From: Dyadobacter sp. 3J3
GTDB lineage: Bacteria; Bacteroidota; Bacteroidia; Cytophagales; Spirosomataceae
Length of the DNA stretch: 64,000 bases
Direction of reading: 5' to 3'
Assembly (NCBI RefSeq): GCF_009801115.1
Contig: NZ_VTOL01000010.1
Location: 221,060-285,059, forward strand
The position numbers and the translations under genes are program-made. The first letter of the stretch is position 1. Each line of letters begins with the position of its first letter. Shown here piece after piece: positions 9,247 to 17,218 of the stretch. Below the pieces are notes generated by a model that ran no database searches, was not told the origin of the DNA, and was given only the letters and a program-made list of their open reading frames with translations.

Positions 9247-9695
9247 TGCTTAAATGGATAAACGATATTGCAACAAAATTATATTTTTTATTGTAATTAT
9301 TCTACTTAAATTTTTACACAAAGATTTTCTATTTTAGTTTATTACGCAAAGTAAATTACTATTTGATGCAAAATGTTATTAATTATAGCAATTAAAATTA
9401 TTTTAATCTGGAAATTGAAAGGTTTTTGTCTGTACTTCTCACCAATACCAGTGGCTGCGAATTTCTATTTTGATATTAATGGACATGATCTTGAATGCCT
9501 ATTTTAGCTTTCCGTTGTCTGCTTTCAGCGTTGTGCAATTTGAACATTTATAGAGGTTTTAACAAACCAAAGCCGACTGCCGATAGCACAAATTCTCTTA
9601 CATTTCAATTCGTGATCAGGTTTAATTAATTTAAGGAATCGTTTTTAAAAATCATTTGTTCATGGAAAGAGATATGATTCATAAATGACTGCTTT
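9247..9695. other. Gene-free AT-rich intergenic region
   Basis: A 449-base space between the divergent sigma-factor and haem-protein genes. It holds the candidate -7 element at 9274-9281 and presumably a promoter for the plus-strand gene. I see no coding sequence, tRNA or strong hairpin. Confidence 0.6.
9274..9281 (-). promoter_or_regulatory. Possible Bacteroidota -7 element for the ECF sigma gene
   Basis: Minus-strand TAATTTTG matches the Bacteroidota -7 consensus TAnnTTTG exactly and would start transcription about 20 bases before the TTG start codon. I found no well-spaced -33 TTTG, so this is tentative. Confidence 0.3.
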
Positions 9696-10649
9696 ATGAA
9701 AACTGCTAAAAGAAAAACATTATTGATTCTGTCACTTGCAATTGTCCTATTTACCGGACTCCAGTTTGCAGGATCCGACATTAAAAAGACTCCGGTTAGC
9801 ACTACATTACCGTTTCCACATGATGTCGGGATTATCCTGAAAAAAGCTTGCTACGATTGTCACTCCAACGAATCTCAACTTCTATGGTTCGACAAAATTG
9901 CACCTGCTTCCTGGATTGTTTCAAGAGATATTTCAGATGCCAGAAAAGTGCTCAACTTTTCAGTTTGGGACAGTCTGTCTCCTGCTGACCAAAAAGGGAA
10001 ATTATTTGAAGCATTTAACCAAATTTCTTTGGGTGCCATGCCTCTGAAACAATATTCCGCTCTTCACCCCGAAGCGAAATTAACTGCTAGTGATATTACA
10101 ATCTTGAAGACTTATATAACCAGTCTGGTTTCTGTCAAAACTTCGGATACTTCGAGAATAAACGCTGCAAATAAACAATACGATGGGTGGATAACTACCA
10201 AAACGAACACTCCTAAAGTAAAGCCTGCACCCAATGGCATTGAATATATTCCGGATTTTAAAAACTGGAAGGCGATAAGTACGTCTGATCGTTTCGATAA
10301 CGGGACGATGCGGGTGATCGTAGCCAATGATATTGCTGTAAAAGCGATTAAGGAAAATCATATAAATCCATGGCCAAACGGAGCAACTTTTGCAAAAATT
10401 GCCTGGGAGGAATTGATAGATTCAGCCGGAAATGTACAAATCGGCGAATTCAAGCAGGTTGAGTTTATGATCAAGGACGATAAAAATTATGAAAAAACGG
10501 CTGGATGGGGATGGGCCAGATGGAAAGGAATGCAACTGGCACCTTATGGCAAGACCGAAACATTTACCCAGGAATGTATTAATTGCCACAAACCTGTAAA
10601 GGATAATGATTTTGTATTCACTCTTCCACTTCATCTTAAATCCAAATGA
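9696..10649 (+). CDS. Haem-binding domain / cytochrome P460 family protein
   Basis: A 317-residue exported protein with an N-terminal hydrophobic signal (residues 8-26). It has two c-type haem motifs: CYDCH (Cys52, Cys55, His56) inside an N-terminal haem-binding domain (Haem_bd family) and CINCH (Cys294 to His298) near the C-terminus. The second half (about 180-317) resembles cytochrome P460, where haem P460 proteins oxidise hydroxylamine or act as c'-beta proteins. Many Bacteroidota homologues have no known substrate. It is followed by a small lipoprotein gene with an ATGA stop-start overlap, so the two are co-translated. A periplasmic redox or nitrogen-oxide role is likely; the exact reaction is not shown by the sequence. 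Confidence 0.85.
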   Translation: MKTAKRKTLLILSLAIVLFTGLQFAGSDIKKTPVSTTLPFPHDVGIILKKACYDCHSNESQLLWFDKIAPASWIVSRDISDARKVLNFSVWDSLSPADQKGKLFEAFNQISLGAMPLKQYSALHPEAKLTASDITILKTYITSLVSVKTSDTSRINAANKQYDGWITTKTNTPKVKPAPNGIEYIPDFKNWKAISTSDRFDNGTMRVIVANDIAVKAIKENHINPWPNGATFAKIAWEELIDSAGNVQIGEFKQVEFMIKDDKNYEKTAGWGWARWKGMQLAPYGKTETFTQECINCHKPVKDNDFVFTLPLHLKSK

Positions 10650-11119
10650 TTATGAAAACTCTTGTGGGGTTGAGCTTTCTCAGCATATTTCTTTTAATAA
10701 GTTGTTCAAAAGAAAACTTATATAATGAAAGTGCTTCTTTTGCCGATAGTACCAAAATTACCAGGGTTTTGGAGGAAAAGGTAATTACCGCAATGGCTGA
10801 TAGAAAGAAAAAAACTATTTCTACTTTATACGGAAACGATATTGCGAGCGAACATGCAAGAAATTCTGCTGATCACCAATATCCGTCCGGTTCAGAATTG
10901 TCACTTGTTACCTGGTCACAGAAAGAAGACATTCAATGGTACGGCGCGAACATACCAGGAGAAATAAAATCCATTGAAATTGTAAAATACCAAACTCCTG
11001 ATTCGGCTACTTTGGAACATTATGAAGGCAAAACATTGCAATTAAGAAAAACAAATTTTGAAATTTCGATGAGTAGAATTGGCTATATTTCAGGTCTTCG
11101 AGGTGCCGTTTTACCTTGA
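10646..11119 (+). CDS. Small lipoprotein partnered with the P460 protein
   Basis: 157 residues with a lipoprotein signal (lipobox LISC). The mature part contains a segment resembling YPSGSELSLVTWSQKEDIQW, a motif I associate with small proteins encoded beside cytochrome P460-like genes; I cannot give it a function. The ATG at 10646 overlaps the upstream TGA (ATGA), and a second in-frame ATG two codons later (10652) is equally possible. It is most likely a periplasmic partner of the preceding haem protein. It ends 46 bases from the convergent transporter gene, with no strong terminator hairpin between them. Confidence 0.65.
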   Translation: MIMKTLVGLSFLSIFLLISCSKENLYNESASFADSTKITRVLEEKVITAMADRKKKTISTLYGNDIASEHARNSADHQYPSGSELSLVTWSQKEDIQWYGANIPGEIKSIEIVKYQTPDSATLEHYEGKTLQLRKTNFEISMSRIGYISGLRGAVLP

Positions 11120-11165
11120 AAAGGGCTAATTTTTAAAACTATTACAGTAAAATGTTACTTGATAA

Positions 11166-12467
11166 CTAGGCAAGTGATACCAATCTTTTACCTTCTTCTT
11201 TCTTCAAATTTCTTCGATGTTTTTCGAGATATAAATTTCCTAATATCAGCAAAGTAAGGCCAACAGCCGCTTGCAGGTAAGTAAATTGTATCAGAACTTT
11301 CGACCAGCTCAACTGCTTCATAAACAATTCCTTAAACAACAAAAGTCCAGCGCTGCCCAGATATCCGATGCTTTCGCACATGTATACAAAAAATCCTGCA
11401 TTTGCCCTGATCCGGAACAAAGCGATCATCCGATCAAACAGCGCAGACTGGATTACAGTAAAGGCCAAAAACATTCCCGTGCCAATTGTCAGCATCCAGT
11501 AAAAACCGCTGATCAGATGCATTTCAAACAGAAAACTGGAAATGCCGCTCATCACGACTCCCGTAAATATGACAAGATTTGTCATTCGGAAACCAATAAG
11601 ATTGTTTTTGATCAAGGCAAGACTTGCCACGACAATAAGTACCACAAATCCCGTAATCATTTCTGTTTTTGACAAGACAGAACTTACCCATCCGCTGGCT
11701 ATTTCATTCCAGATTTCTATTGTAAAATTATCCCTGAAATCCCGCCCTACGATCAAAAAAGCATAACAAATGAGTATACATAATAAAGGAAACCCATATT
11801 CCTTCAATGCACTTTTTTTATCATGATCCGTCATCGGTTCTCTTTCAGTACGAAGGATTTTATCTTCCGCTGTCGGTGCAGGCATCACATGCAGCATCCA
11901 GACAAAAAACAGGAAAAACGGAAGGAATAATAATCCCATCAAAAATGGCATCCAGAATTCTGTAACGTAAGGTAACCAGTGATGCACTTCCAGATACGTT
12001 GTTTTCAGCATTCCGGAAGCGGCAATGATGCTGATATTCAGACCCATAGCAATCATCTCGGTAAACCTCCGACCTTCAAGAAAACTAAAAACAACGCCGT
12101 AGACCATGCCCAAAGGCAAACCATTTATGAAAAGAAAAACAAAATTATAAGGGTAAGGAACTATACCAAAAAATAACAAGGCAACCTCCGCAACCAGAAT
12201 CAGCAGAATTATCAGCTTAACTCGATCAGCCGCTTTTAATTCTGAAATGACTTTGATTCCTGCGAATTTTGATAAAGTATAACCAGCAACCTGTGCTAAT
12301 ATCAATATTGATTTATACCCAATCCCCCACAGTTCCAATCCTTGATACAGACCTGAATTAAATGGTTTCCTAAAAGCATACATACAAAAATAGGCACCAA
12401 AAGATGCTACAATTGACCAGATAACGAATAAGGTATTTGAGCTTAACAACGCTTTCTTCACGCGCAT
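11166..12467 (-). CDS. DUF5690 family MFS-like transporter
   Basis: A 433-residue integral membrane protein with about 11-12 hydrophobic helices and a hydrophilic central loop near residue 210 (KILRTEREPMTDHDKK), the major facilitator layout. It matches the DUF5690 family as I know it (N-terminus FGAYFCMYAFRKPF). No member has a firmly assigned substrate to my knowledge. It is the last gene of the seven-gene phosphonate locus, 16 bases after the PbfA-like gene. No ABC phosphonate importer (PhnCDE) is present in the window. By position it is the best candidate for inner-membrane uptake of the aminophosphonate; that is inference from context. Confidence 0.8.
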   Translation of the reverse strand: MRVKKALLSSNTLFVIWSIVASFGAYFCMYAFRKPFNSGLYQGLELWGIGYKSILILAQVAGYTLSKFAGIKVISELKAADRVKLIILLILVAEVALLFFGIVPYPYNFVFLFINGLPLGMVYGVVFSFLEGRRFTEMIAMGLNISIIAASGMLKTTYLEVHHWLPYVTEFWMPFLMGLLFLPFFLFFVWMLHVMPAPTAEDKILRTEREPMTDHDKKSALKEYGFPLLCILICYAFLIVGRDFRDNFTIEIWNEIASGWVSSVLSKTEMITGFVVLIVVASLALIKNNLIGFRMTNLVIFTGVVMSGISSFLFEMHLISGFYWMLTIGTGMFLAFTVIQSALFDRMIALFRIRANAGFFVYMCESIGYLGSAGLLLFKELFMKQLSWSKVLIQFTYLQAAVGLTLLILGNLYLEKHRRNLKKEEGKRLVSLA

Positions 12468-12483
12468 AATCCGGTATTTTCAA

Positions 12484-13851
12484 TTAATATTTCTCAACCA
12501 ATGAGGCTACTTCCAAAGCATTTTCCAGAATTAGTAACGCTGCTTTCAACTCCTCGCGCGTAATTGTCAAAGGAGGTGAAAGTTGCAAAACGTTACCTTG
12601 AGAAACTTTGAAACTCATGCCGTTTTTCAAACATTCATACATGACAATTTCTGCTTCGTGAACTGCTTTTTCTTTGGTTTCTTTATCTTTAACCAATTCA
12701 ATTCCCCATAGCAAACCTATTCCACGGATATCACCGATAAGCGGGATTTTTTCAGCAAGTTTGCCAATTTCTTCCTGCATGAATAAAGCGTCGTTCTGCA
12801 CTTTTTGCAGGATATCGTTTTGTTCAATGAATTCGAGCATCGCCAGTGCTGCCACACTTCCCAACGGACTTTTTTCATGTGTAAAATGTCCCAATGAAAT
12901 GCTTCCGGCAACATTATAACTTTCACGCGCAACGATTGCAGCCATCGGCATTACGCCTGCGCCAAGTCCCTTACCAAGACAAATGATATCAGGCTGAAAA
13001 CCGTAATGTTCAAAGGCAAACATTTTACCCGTACGTCCAAACGCAATCGGAATTTCATCTAAAATCAGCAAAACTTTATGTCGAGTACATATTTCCCTCA
13101 CCCTGTCCCAATAAGCTTGTGAGGGAATTTGAACGTCAGTATTTCTAATTGTTTCAATAACAAACGCACCAATATCTCCTTCTTTTTCAATTACATATTC
13201 CAGATAATCAGCGTAAGCTAAATCACTGTCGCCGGAAGAAAGAAATGGTCCGCGGTATGTCATAGGCGGCGGAATTCTTTCTACACCTGGCATCAACGGC
13301 CCCATATCCTTACGAAAATCCAGTTCTCCGCCAGCTGAAATTGCGTCCAGTGAGGCACCATGAAATGAATCCCAAAGTGAAATTATTTTATGTTTTCCGG
13401 TTACAATCCGCGCCAGTTTAAGTGCCATACTGATTGATGACGTTCCGCCAGGCGCAAACAAAACGCGTTTTAAATCTCCCGGTAATAAAGAACCCAGTTT
13501 TTTGGCAAGTTCAATGGCCGGAATATTGGTATAGCGTCTTGGTGAAAAAGGAAGAATATCAAGCTGCGCCTTTATTTTGTCAAGAACATAAGGATTCCGG
13601 TATCCAACCTGATGCACATTGTTACCATGGAAGTCCATGTATTTTTTGCCTTGAATATCGGTCAGATAAATGCCTTCGCAAGAAGCCAGAACATCCAGAC
13701 AAGGCGTTGATAAAGCCTGGTGTAAAAAATATTCCGCGTCCTCTTCCAGATAAGAAAGCGTATCTGCATCTTCAATGACAGCATACCAATTGCTTCTTTC
13801 TGAGGTTAAATTAATGTCGCCTTCGGTTCTGTTGTGTTGTTTTTCACTCAT
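12484..13851 (-). CDS. pbfA: PbfA-like PLP enzyme, (R)-1-hydroxy-2-aminoethylphosphonate ammonia-lyase
   Basis: A 455-residue fold-type I, class III aminotransferase-like protein. PLP features are a Gly-Gly-Thr phosphate cup (APGGTSS, 134-140), Asp265 in LILDEIP and the Schiff-base Lys294 in CLGKGLGAG. The N-terminal signature FLHQALSTPC and FHGNNVHQVG, together with the LPFSPRRYTN segment, is what I remember of the phosphonate breakdown factor PbfA, which removes ammonia from (R)-1-hydroxy-2-aminoethylphosphonate to give phosphonoacetaldehyde. The neighbours (PhnX-like HAD, TIGR03364-type oxidoreductase) support this over an ordinary omega-amino acid transaminase. An aminotransferase reaction on 2-aminoethylphosphonate remains possible. 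It lies 16 bases upstream of the MFS gene and 93 bases downstream of the phosphatase gene, after a hairpin. Confidence 0.8.
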   Translation of the reverse strand: MSEKQHNRTEGDINLTSERSNWYAVIEDADTLSYLEEDAEYFLHQALSTPCLDVLASCEGIYLTDIQGKKYMDFHGNNVHQVGYRNPYVLDKIKAQLDILPFSPRRYTNIPAIELAKKLGSLLPGDLKRVLFAPGGTSSISMALKLARIVTGKHKIISLWDSFHGASLDAISAGGELDFRKDMGPLMPGVERIPPPMTYRGPFLSSGDSDLAYADYLEYVIEKEGDIGAFVIETIRNTDVQIPSQAYWDRVREICTRHKVLLILDEIPIAFGRTGKMFAFEHYGFQPDIICLGKGLGAGVMPMAAIVARESYNVAGSISLGHFTHEKSPLGSVAALAMLEFIEQNDILQKVQNDALFMQEEIGKLAEKIPLIGDIRGIGLLWGIELVKDKETKEKAVHEAEIVMYECLKNGMSFKVSQGNVLQLSPPLTITREELKAALLILENALEVASLVEKY

Positions 13852-13897
13852 TATCTTAAAAATTTCACCAGGTCAGAATTCTTATTCAAGATATTAA

Positions 13898-13946
13898 AAT
13901 AACCCGGAACTTTCGCCCCGGGCGGTTTAGGAATAACCGGGTTATT
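13898..13946 (-). terminator. Intra-operon hairpin after the phosphatase gene
   Basis: AATAACCCGG (13898-13907) pairs with CCGGGTTATT (13937-13946) around a GC-rich loop that itself can form a short CGCCC/GGGCG stem. On the minus strand it begins at the phosphatase stop codon and is followed by TTAATATC. It could be a partial terminator or an mRNA-stabilising structure before the PbfA-like gene. Confidence 0.55.
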
Positions 13947-15615
13947 ATTTGGTAAAAAGTTTATCGGCAGGAATCAATTGCTTGGTTATGCCTGGACCTT
14001 TGTAAAAAGCATCCAGCCAAAAACCACCGCCGTTATTATAGTAATCTACCCGGACCGCATGTTTTCCTGCTGTCAATTCGGCAGAACCCGTTTGTTCCTG
14101 AACGCCATGATTTCCATCATTATTGACAATTTCTTTTTCATCAATATAAAGTTTACTTCCATCATCCGACTGTGTAGAAAAAGTATATTTTCCCGGCGTG
14201 TCAATCTGAATAAATCCTGAAAACCGGATTGCAAAACTGAAATTTTCTTTTTCAACCATTCCATTGATCTGATCGCGGCTGATATTAAATTCAGGACTAA
14301 TCCAGCTTGTACCTTTTTTCAAAGTTGTGAAAACAGGAACCTTCGTCAGATCTTTTCCCTGATAGAAAGTCGTATTCAAACCATTGCCCAAACCCGGTTT
14401 GACAAGACGAAAATACGCAGTTGAAAGTGGACTTCCATTACCTTTTTCATCAAAGGTTTTTGCTTTTACAACGGTTGTTTTGTTAACGGTAAATGGTGCT
14501 TTGTAAATCGCAGACGAAACTTTTGGATCCGTTCCGTCGGTCGTATAGTATGTCACACCTTTTTCTGCTTTTGTATCAATTTTTACCATCGCCGTTTCCG
14601 TAGTATACAATCCACCAGCTTGCTGATACAGTTTTCTTTCCGGATAAATAACCGGCTGATCGACAGTTTTTTCTCCCAGATATAAATTCTCAGGTTCAGA
14701 AAATCCTTCAAAAACAGGTTTCACCGGGCGGCCGATCCAGGCATATGGCTGTTTTATATTCAAGGCAAAAGCGATGGTAGCAGCCAGGTCATATGTATAA
14801 ACCTGTTGTTCAATTTGATAACCTTTTTTAACATCCTTACCATAAAAAATACCGGCAATTTCGGCTTCCTGAGGCGTAGCACCGCCATGACCATACCCAA
14901 TTCCACCGTGATCCGCCCAAATAATAACCAGCGTATTTTCTTCCATTCCCGCATCTTTAATTCCTTTCAAAATCTGGCCGACAATAGAATCTGTTTTTGC
15001 TACCGACTGATAATATTCAGGAGAACCGTGGCCTCCATGGTGCCCTGCGTGATCCACATGATCAAAATGGACAAAACCAAGCGTTGGCTTTTTTTCTTTG
15101 ATATATTTAATAAAATCCGTAGCAGTAGAATCTTCTGTGGAAAAGCGTTTGTCATAATTCACTGCACTTTTTTGAAATAATCTCCCAAAACCATCCCAAT
15201 GATAAACAGTGCCGATTTCTACCTCCGGTTTTTCGCGGTGAAGTACGCTGAAAATCGTTGGAAAACGACCATCCGCTTCCTGTACAATCGGAGGCAAACT
15301 ATGATCATCAAGCTCCCAGTCGTTATTGATCACGCCATGCTGCTCCGGGCCAGCACCAGAAATCATGGATGCCCAGTTCTGGCTGCTGCTTGATGTCAGT
15401 ACTGTTCGTACATTCCATTTTACGCTGCCGTTGGCTATCATATCTTGAATGACCGGTGATTTGGATTTTTGAATTCCATCCGGACTCAATCCGTCCACAC
15501 CGATGACAATCACGTGTTCAATGCCATCAGGAAATTTTTCACTTTCTTTTTTACAGGAAATAAACAATCCGGCAAAGGCAAGAAAAGTAAGAGTTTTGGA
15601 AGTTTTAAATTTCAT
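13945..15615 (-). CDS. Lipoprotein alkaline-phosphatase-superfamily hydrolase with chitobiase-like and PA14 domains
   Basis: 556 residues. Lipobox LFISC (Cys21) anchors it to a membrane. Residues 33-330 are a nucleotide-pyrophosphatase/phosphodiesterase-type catalytic domain: Asp41 (IGVDGLSPDG), probable nucleophile Ser77 in TSSSSQNWASM in place of the usual Thr, and metal ligands in HFDHVDHAGHH and WADHGG. About 335-405 resembles the chitobiase C-terminal/FN3-like domain (YYTTDGTDPKVSS), and about 415-550 is a PA14 domain (FSTQSDDGSKLYIDEKEI). The enzyme core hydrolyses phosphate or phosphonate mono- or diesters; the two accessory domains suggest glycan binding. Next to SusC/SusD and phosphonate catabolic genes, it may free aminoethylphosphonate from a glycan or lipid. 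A phosphonoacetate hydrolase-like activity is an alternative. Confidence 0.85.
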   Translation of the reverse strand: MKFKTSKTLTFLAFAGLFISCKKESEKFPDGIEHVIVIGVDGLSPDGIQKSKSPVIQDMIANGSVKWNVRTVLTSSSSQNWASMISGAGPEQHGVINNDWELDDHSLPPIVQEADGRFPTIFSVLHREKPEVEIGTVYHWDGFGRLFQKSAVNYDKRFSTEDSTATDFIKYIKEKKPTLGFVHFDHVDHAGHHGGHGSPEYYQSVAKTDSIVGQILKGIKDAGMEENTLVIIWADHGGIGYGHGGATPQEAEIAGIFYGKDVKKGYQIEQQVYTYDLAATIAFALNIKQPYAWIGRPVKPVFEGFSEPENLYLGEKTVDQPVIYPERKLYQQAGGLYTTETAMVKIDTKAEKGVTYYTTDGTDPKVSSAIYKAPFTVNKTTVVKAKTFDEKGNGSPLSTAYFRLVKPGLGNGLNTTFYQGKDLTKVPVFTTLKKGTSWISPEFNISRDQINGMVEKENFSFAIRFSGFIQIDTPGKYTFSTQSDDGSKLYIDEKEIVNNDGNHGVQEQTGSAELTAGKHAVRVDYYNNGGGFWLDAFYKGPGITKQLIPADKLFTK

Positions 15616-15652
15616 TACATTAAATATTTACTACCTGAAAATCGGTTAAGCG

Positions 15653-17200
15653 TTATTGTTTATCCCACCAAACACGCGTTTTTAAATCATCCGCACCACC
15701 AAGTAAAGTGACACCCTTTGCATAATTTGCTTCATTGATACGCAGCTCGTCTGCCGGGTAAAACATTCTCCTCGGCACATAACCAGGTCCAACAGGACCA
15801 ACAGGAATCACCGGAATACCCGTTCTTCTCCATTCCGACCAGGCCTCATATCCAACAAGATACAGTGAAATCCACTTTTGAATCGCAATTTTTTCAAGCT
15901 TTTTAGCTGATGTTCCCGTGTAAGCAACAGCGTCTTGTTTGAAATAAGCGTCGTCGGCTGTAATGCTTGATGGTGTAAGTTTTAGATAAGATGTTGCGTA
16001 ATTGGCAGGAATCCGGGAAGCCAGGTAAGTGAACTGATCTTTTATTCCTTTCACATAATAACTTTCAGCCGCTGTACTTCCGCCCGAAATGTATCCCTTT
16101 TCAGCAGCCTCGGCTAGAATAAATTGTACTTCCGAATAACTCATCAAAATCCCCTCTCCTGCTTTTGCATTGGCAAGATCCGGACTGTATTGGATCGACA
16201 TCCACAGCATACCGGTTGGTGACGTAATATTGGCATTAGGCAGTGATCCAATTCCATTTAAGTCCCCCGCATAAACAAATTTCGAAGGATCCGGGCGGTT
16301 TCCATTTGCGTCAATGGCACTGCTGGCAGGTGTAGGAAGTGCGTAAACATACATTCTTTTGTCGTTCATCTGTGCAAGATAATCAACCAGTTGTTTCGTC
16401 ACTTTCGTACTTGTTCCTCCATTTCCTGAACGGTAAACCGGAGATTCATTAGCAGGAATATCAGCAATATATTCCAGTGCTGCCTGATCTGCATTTGAAG
16501 TAAAAATCGGGTAGGTCGCAACATCTTCAACGATTTTTTTCATTGCTGCTGTCGGGTCAACTCTTTTCGATTGACGCATTAACAAACGCAGTTTTAAACT
16601 ATTTGCAAATTTTCTCCAGTTTGACGTACTTCCACCAAACAGAATATCACCCGTTACCGATTCTGTTCCGGTACTTAGCAAAGTATTCGCTTCATCAAGA
16701 TCTGACAATAATCCTGCATAAACTGCTTCCTGAGATTCGTATGTAGGATTACTGATTCCTGTAAGTTTTGCACTTGCCGCATCACGGAAAGGAATCGGGC
16801 CATAAATATCGGTTAGGTTTTGAAACATCCAGGACCGAAGGACCATAGCAATTCCTTTGTAATTTTTCAGACCCTTCTCTTCTGAAAGCATAATGACTTC
16901 GTTCAGATCGCGGATATAATCGTAATTACTCCATAAAAAATAACCGCTGGCATCAGCTCTGGCCCAGTTGCTAAAATTACTTGCATAATCAGAAGCCAGT
17001 AAATTCGCCGCTATACTTCCACGATCATACGAACTTGCATAGTTATTATTGACAGCGGAACGGATCGCATTTGGTAAAAGCAGCCCAACGTTAGTCACCT
17101 CATCCGGTGAATTCGGATTTGTATTTATTTCTTCAAAGTCGTTGGTACAGCTCAAACTCAGCAGCAGTAACAAGAATGGTATAAAGCTTAACTTTTTCAT
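15653..17200 (-). CDS. SusD/RagB-like nutrient-binding lipoprotein (SusD-like_2 type)
   Basis: A 515-residue surface lipoprotein (lipobox SLSC, Cys18). The segment INTNPNSPDEV followed by LLLPNAIRSAV is typical of the SusD-like_2 subfamily, which differs from the classical starch-type SusD seen at 2033-3631. Helical repeats include VLRSWMFQNLTDIYGPIPF, and the C-terminal part carries AYEAWSEWRRTG-type residues (LVGYEAWSEWRRTGIPV). It sits 18 bases downstream of its SusC partner and 37 bases upstream of the phosphatase gene. It should cap the SusC channel and bind the ligand, here suggested to be a phosphonate-bearing molecule because of the genes on both sides. Confidence 0.95.
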   Translation of the reverse strand: MKKLSFIPFLLLLLSLSCTNDFEEINTNPNSPDEVTNVGLLLPNAIRSAVNNNYASSYDRGSIAANLLASDYASNFSNWARADASGYFLWSNYDYIRDLNEVIMLSEEKGLKNYKGIAMVLRSWMFQNLTDIYGPIPFRDAASAKLTGISNPTYESQEAVYAGLLSDLDEANTLLSTGTESVTGDILFGGSTSNWRKFANSLKLRLLMRQSKRVDPTAAMKKIVEDVATYPIFTSNADQAALEYIADIPANESPVYRSGNGGTSTKVTKQLVDYLAQMNDKRMYVYALPTPASSAIDANGNRPDPSKFVYAGDLNGIGSLPNANITSPTGMLWMSIQYSPDLANAKAGEGILMSYSEVQFILAEAAEKGYISGGSTAAESYYVKGIKDQFTYLASRIPANYATSYLKLTPSSITADDAYFKQDAVAYTGTSAKKLEKIAIQKWISLYLVGYEAWSEWRRTGIPVIPVGPVGPGYVPRRMFYPADELRINEANYAKGVTLLGGADDLKTRVWWDKQ

Positions 17201-17218
17201 AATTTCTGGTTTTGCCGT

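Noticed and set aside
12484..13851. Annotating the PLP enzyme as an ordinary acetylornithine or omega-amino acid transaminase
   Set aside because: The FLHQALSTPC/FHGNNVHQVG signature and the phosphonate neighbours fit PbfA better, although a transaminase reaction is left open.
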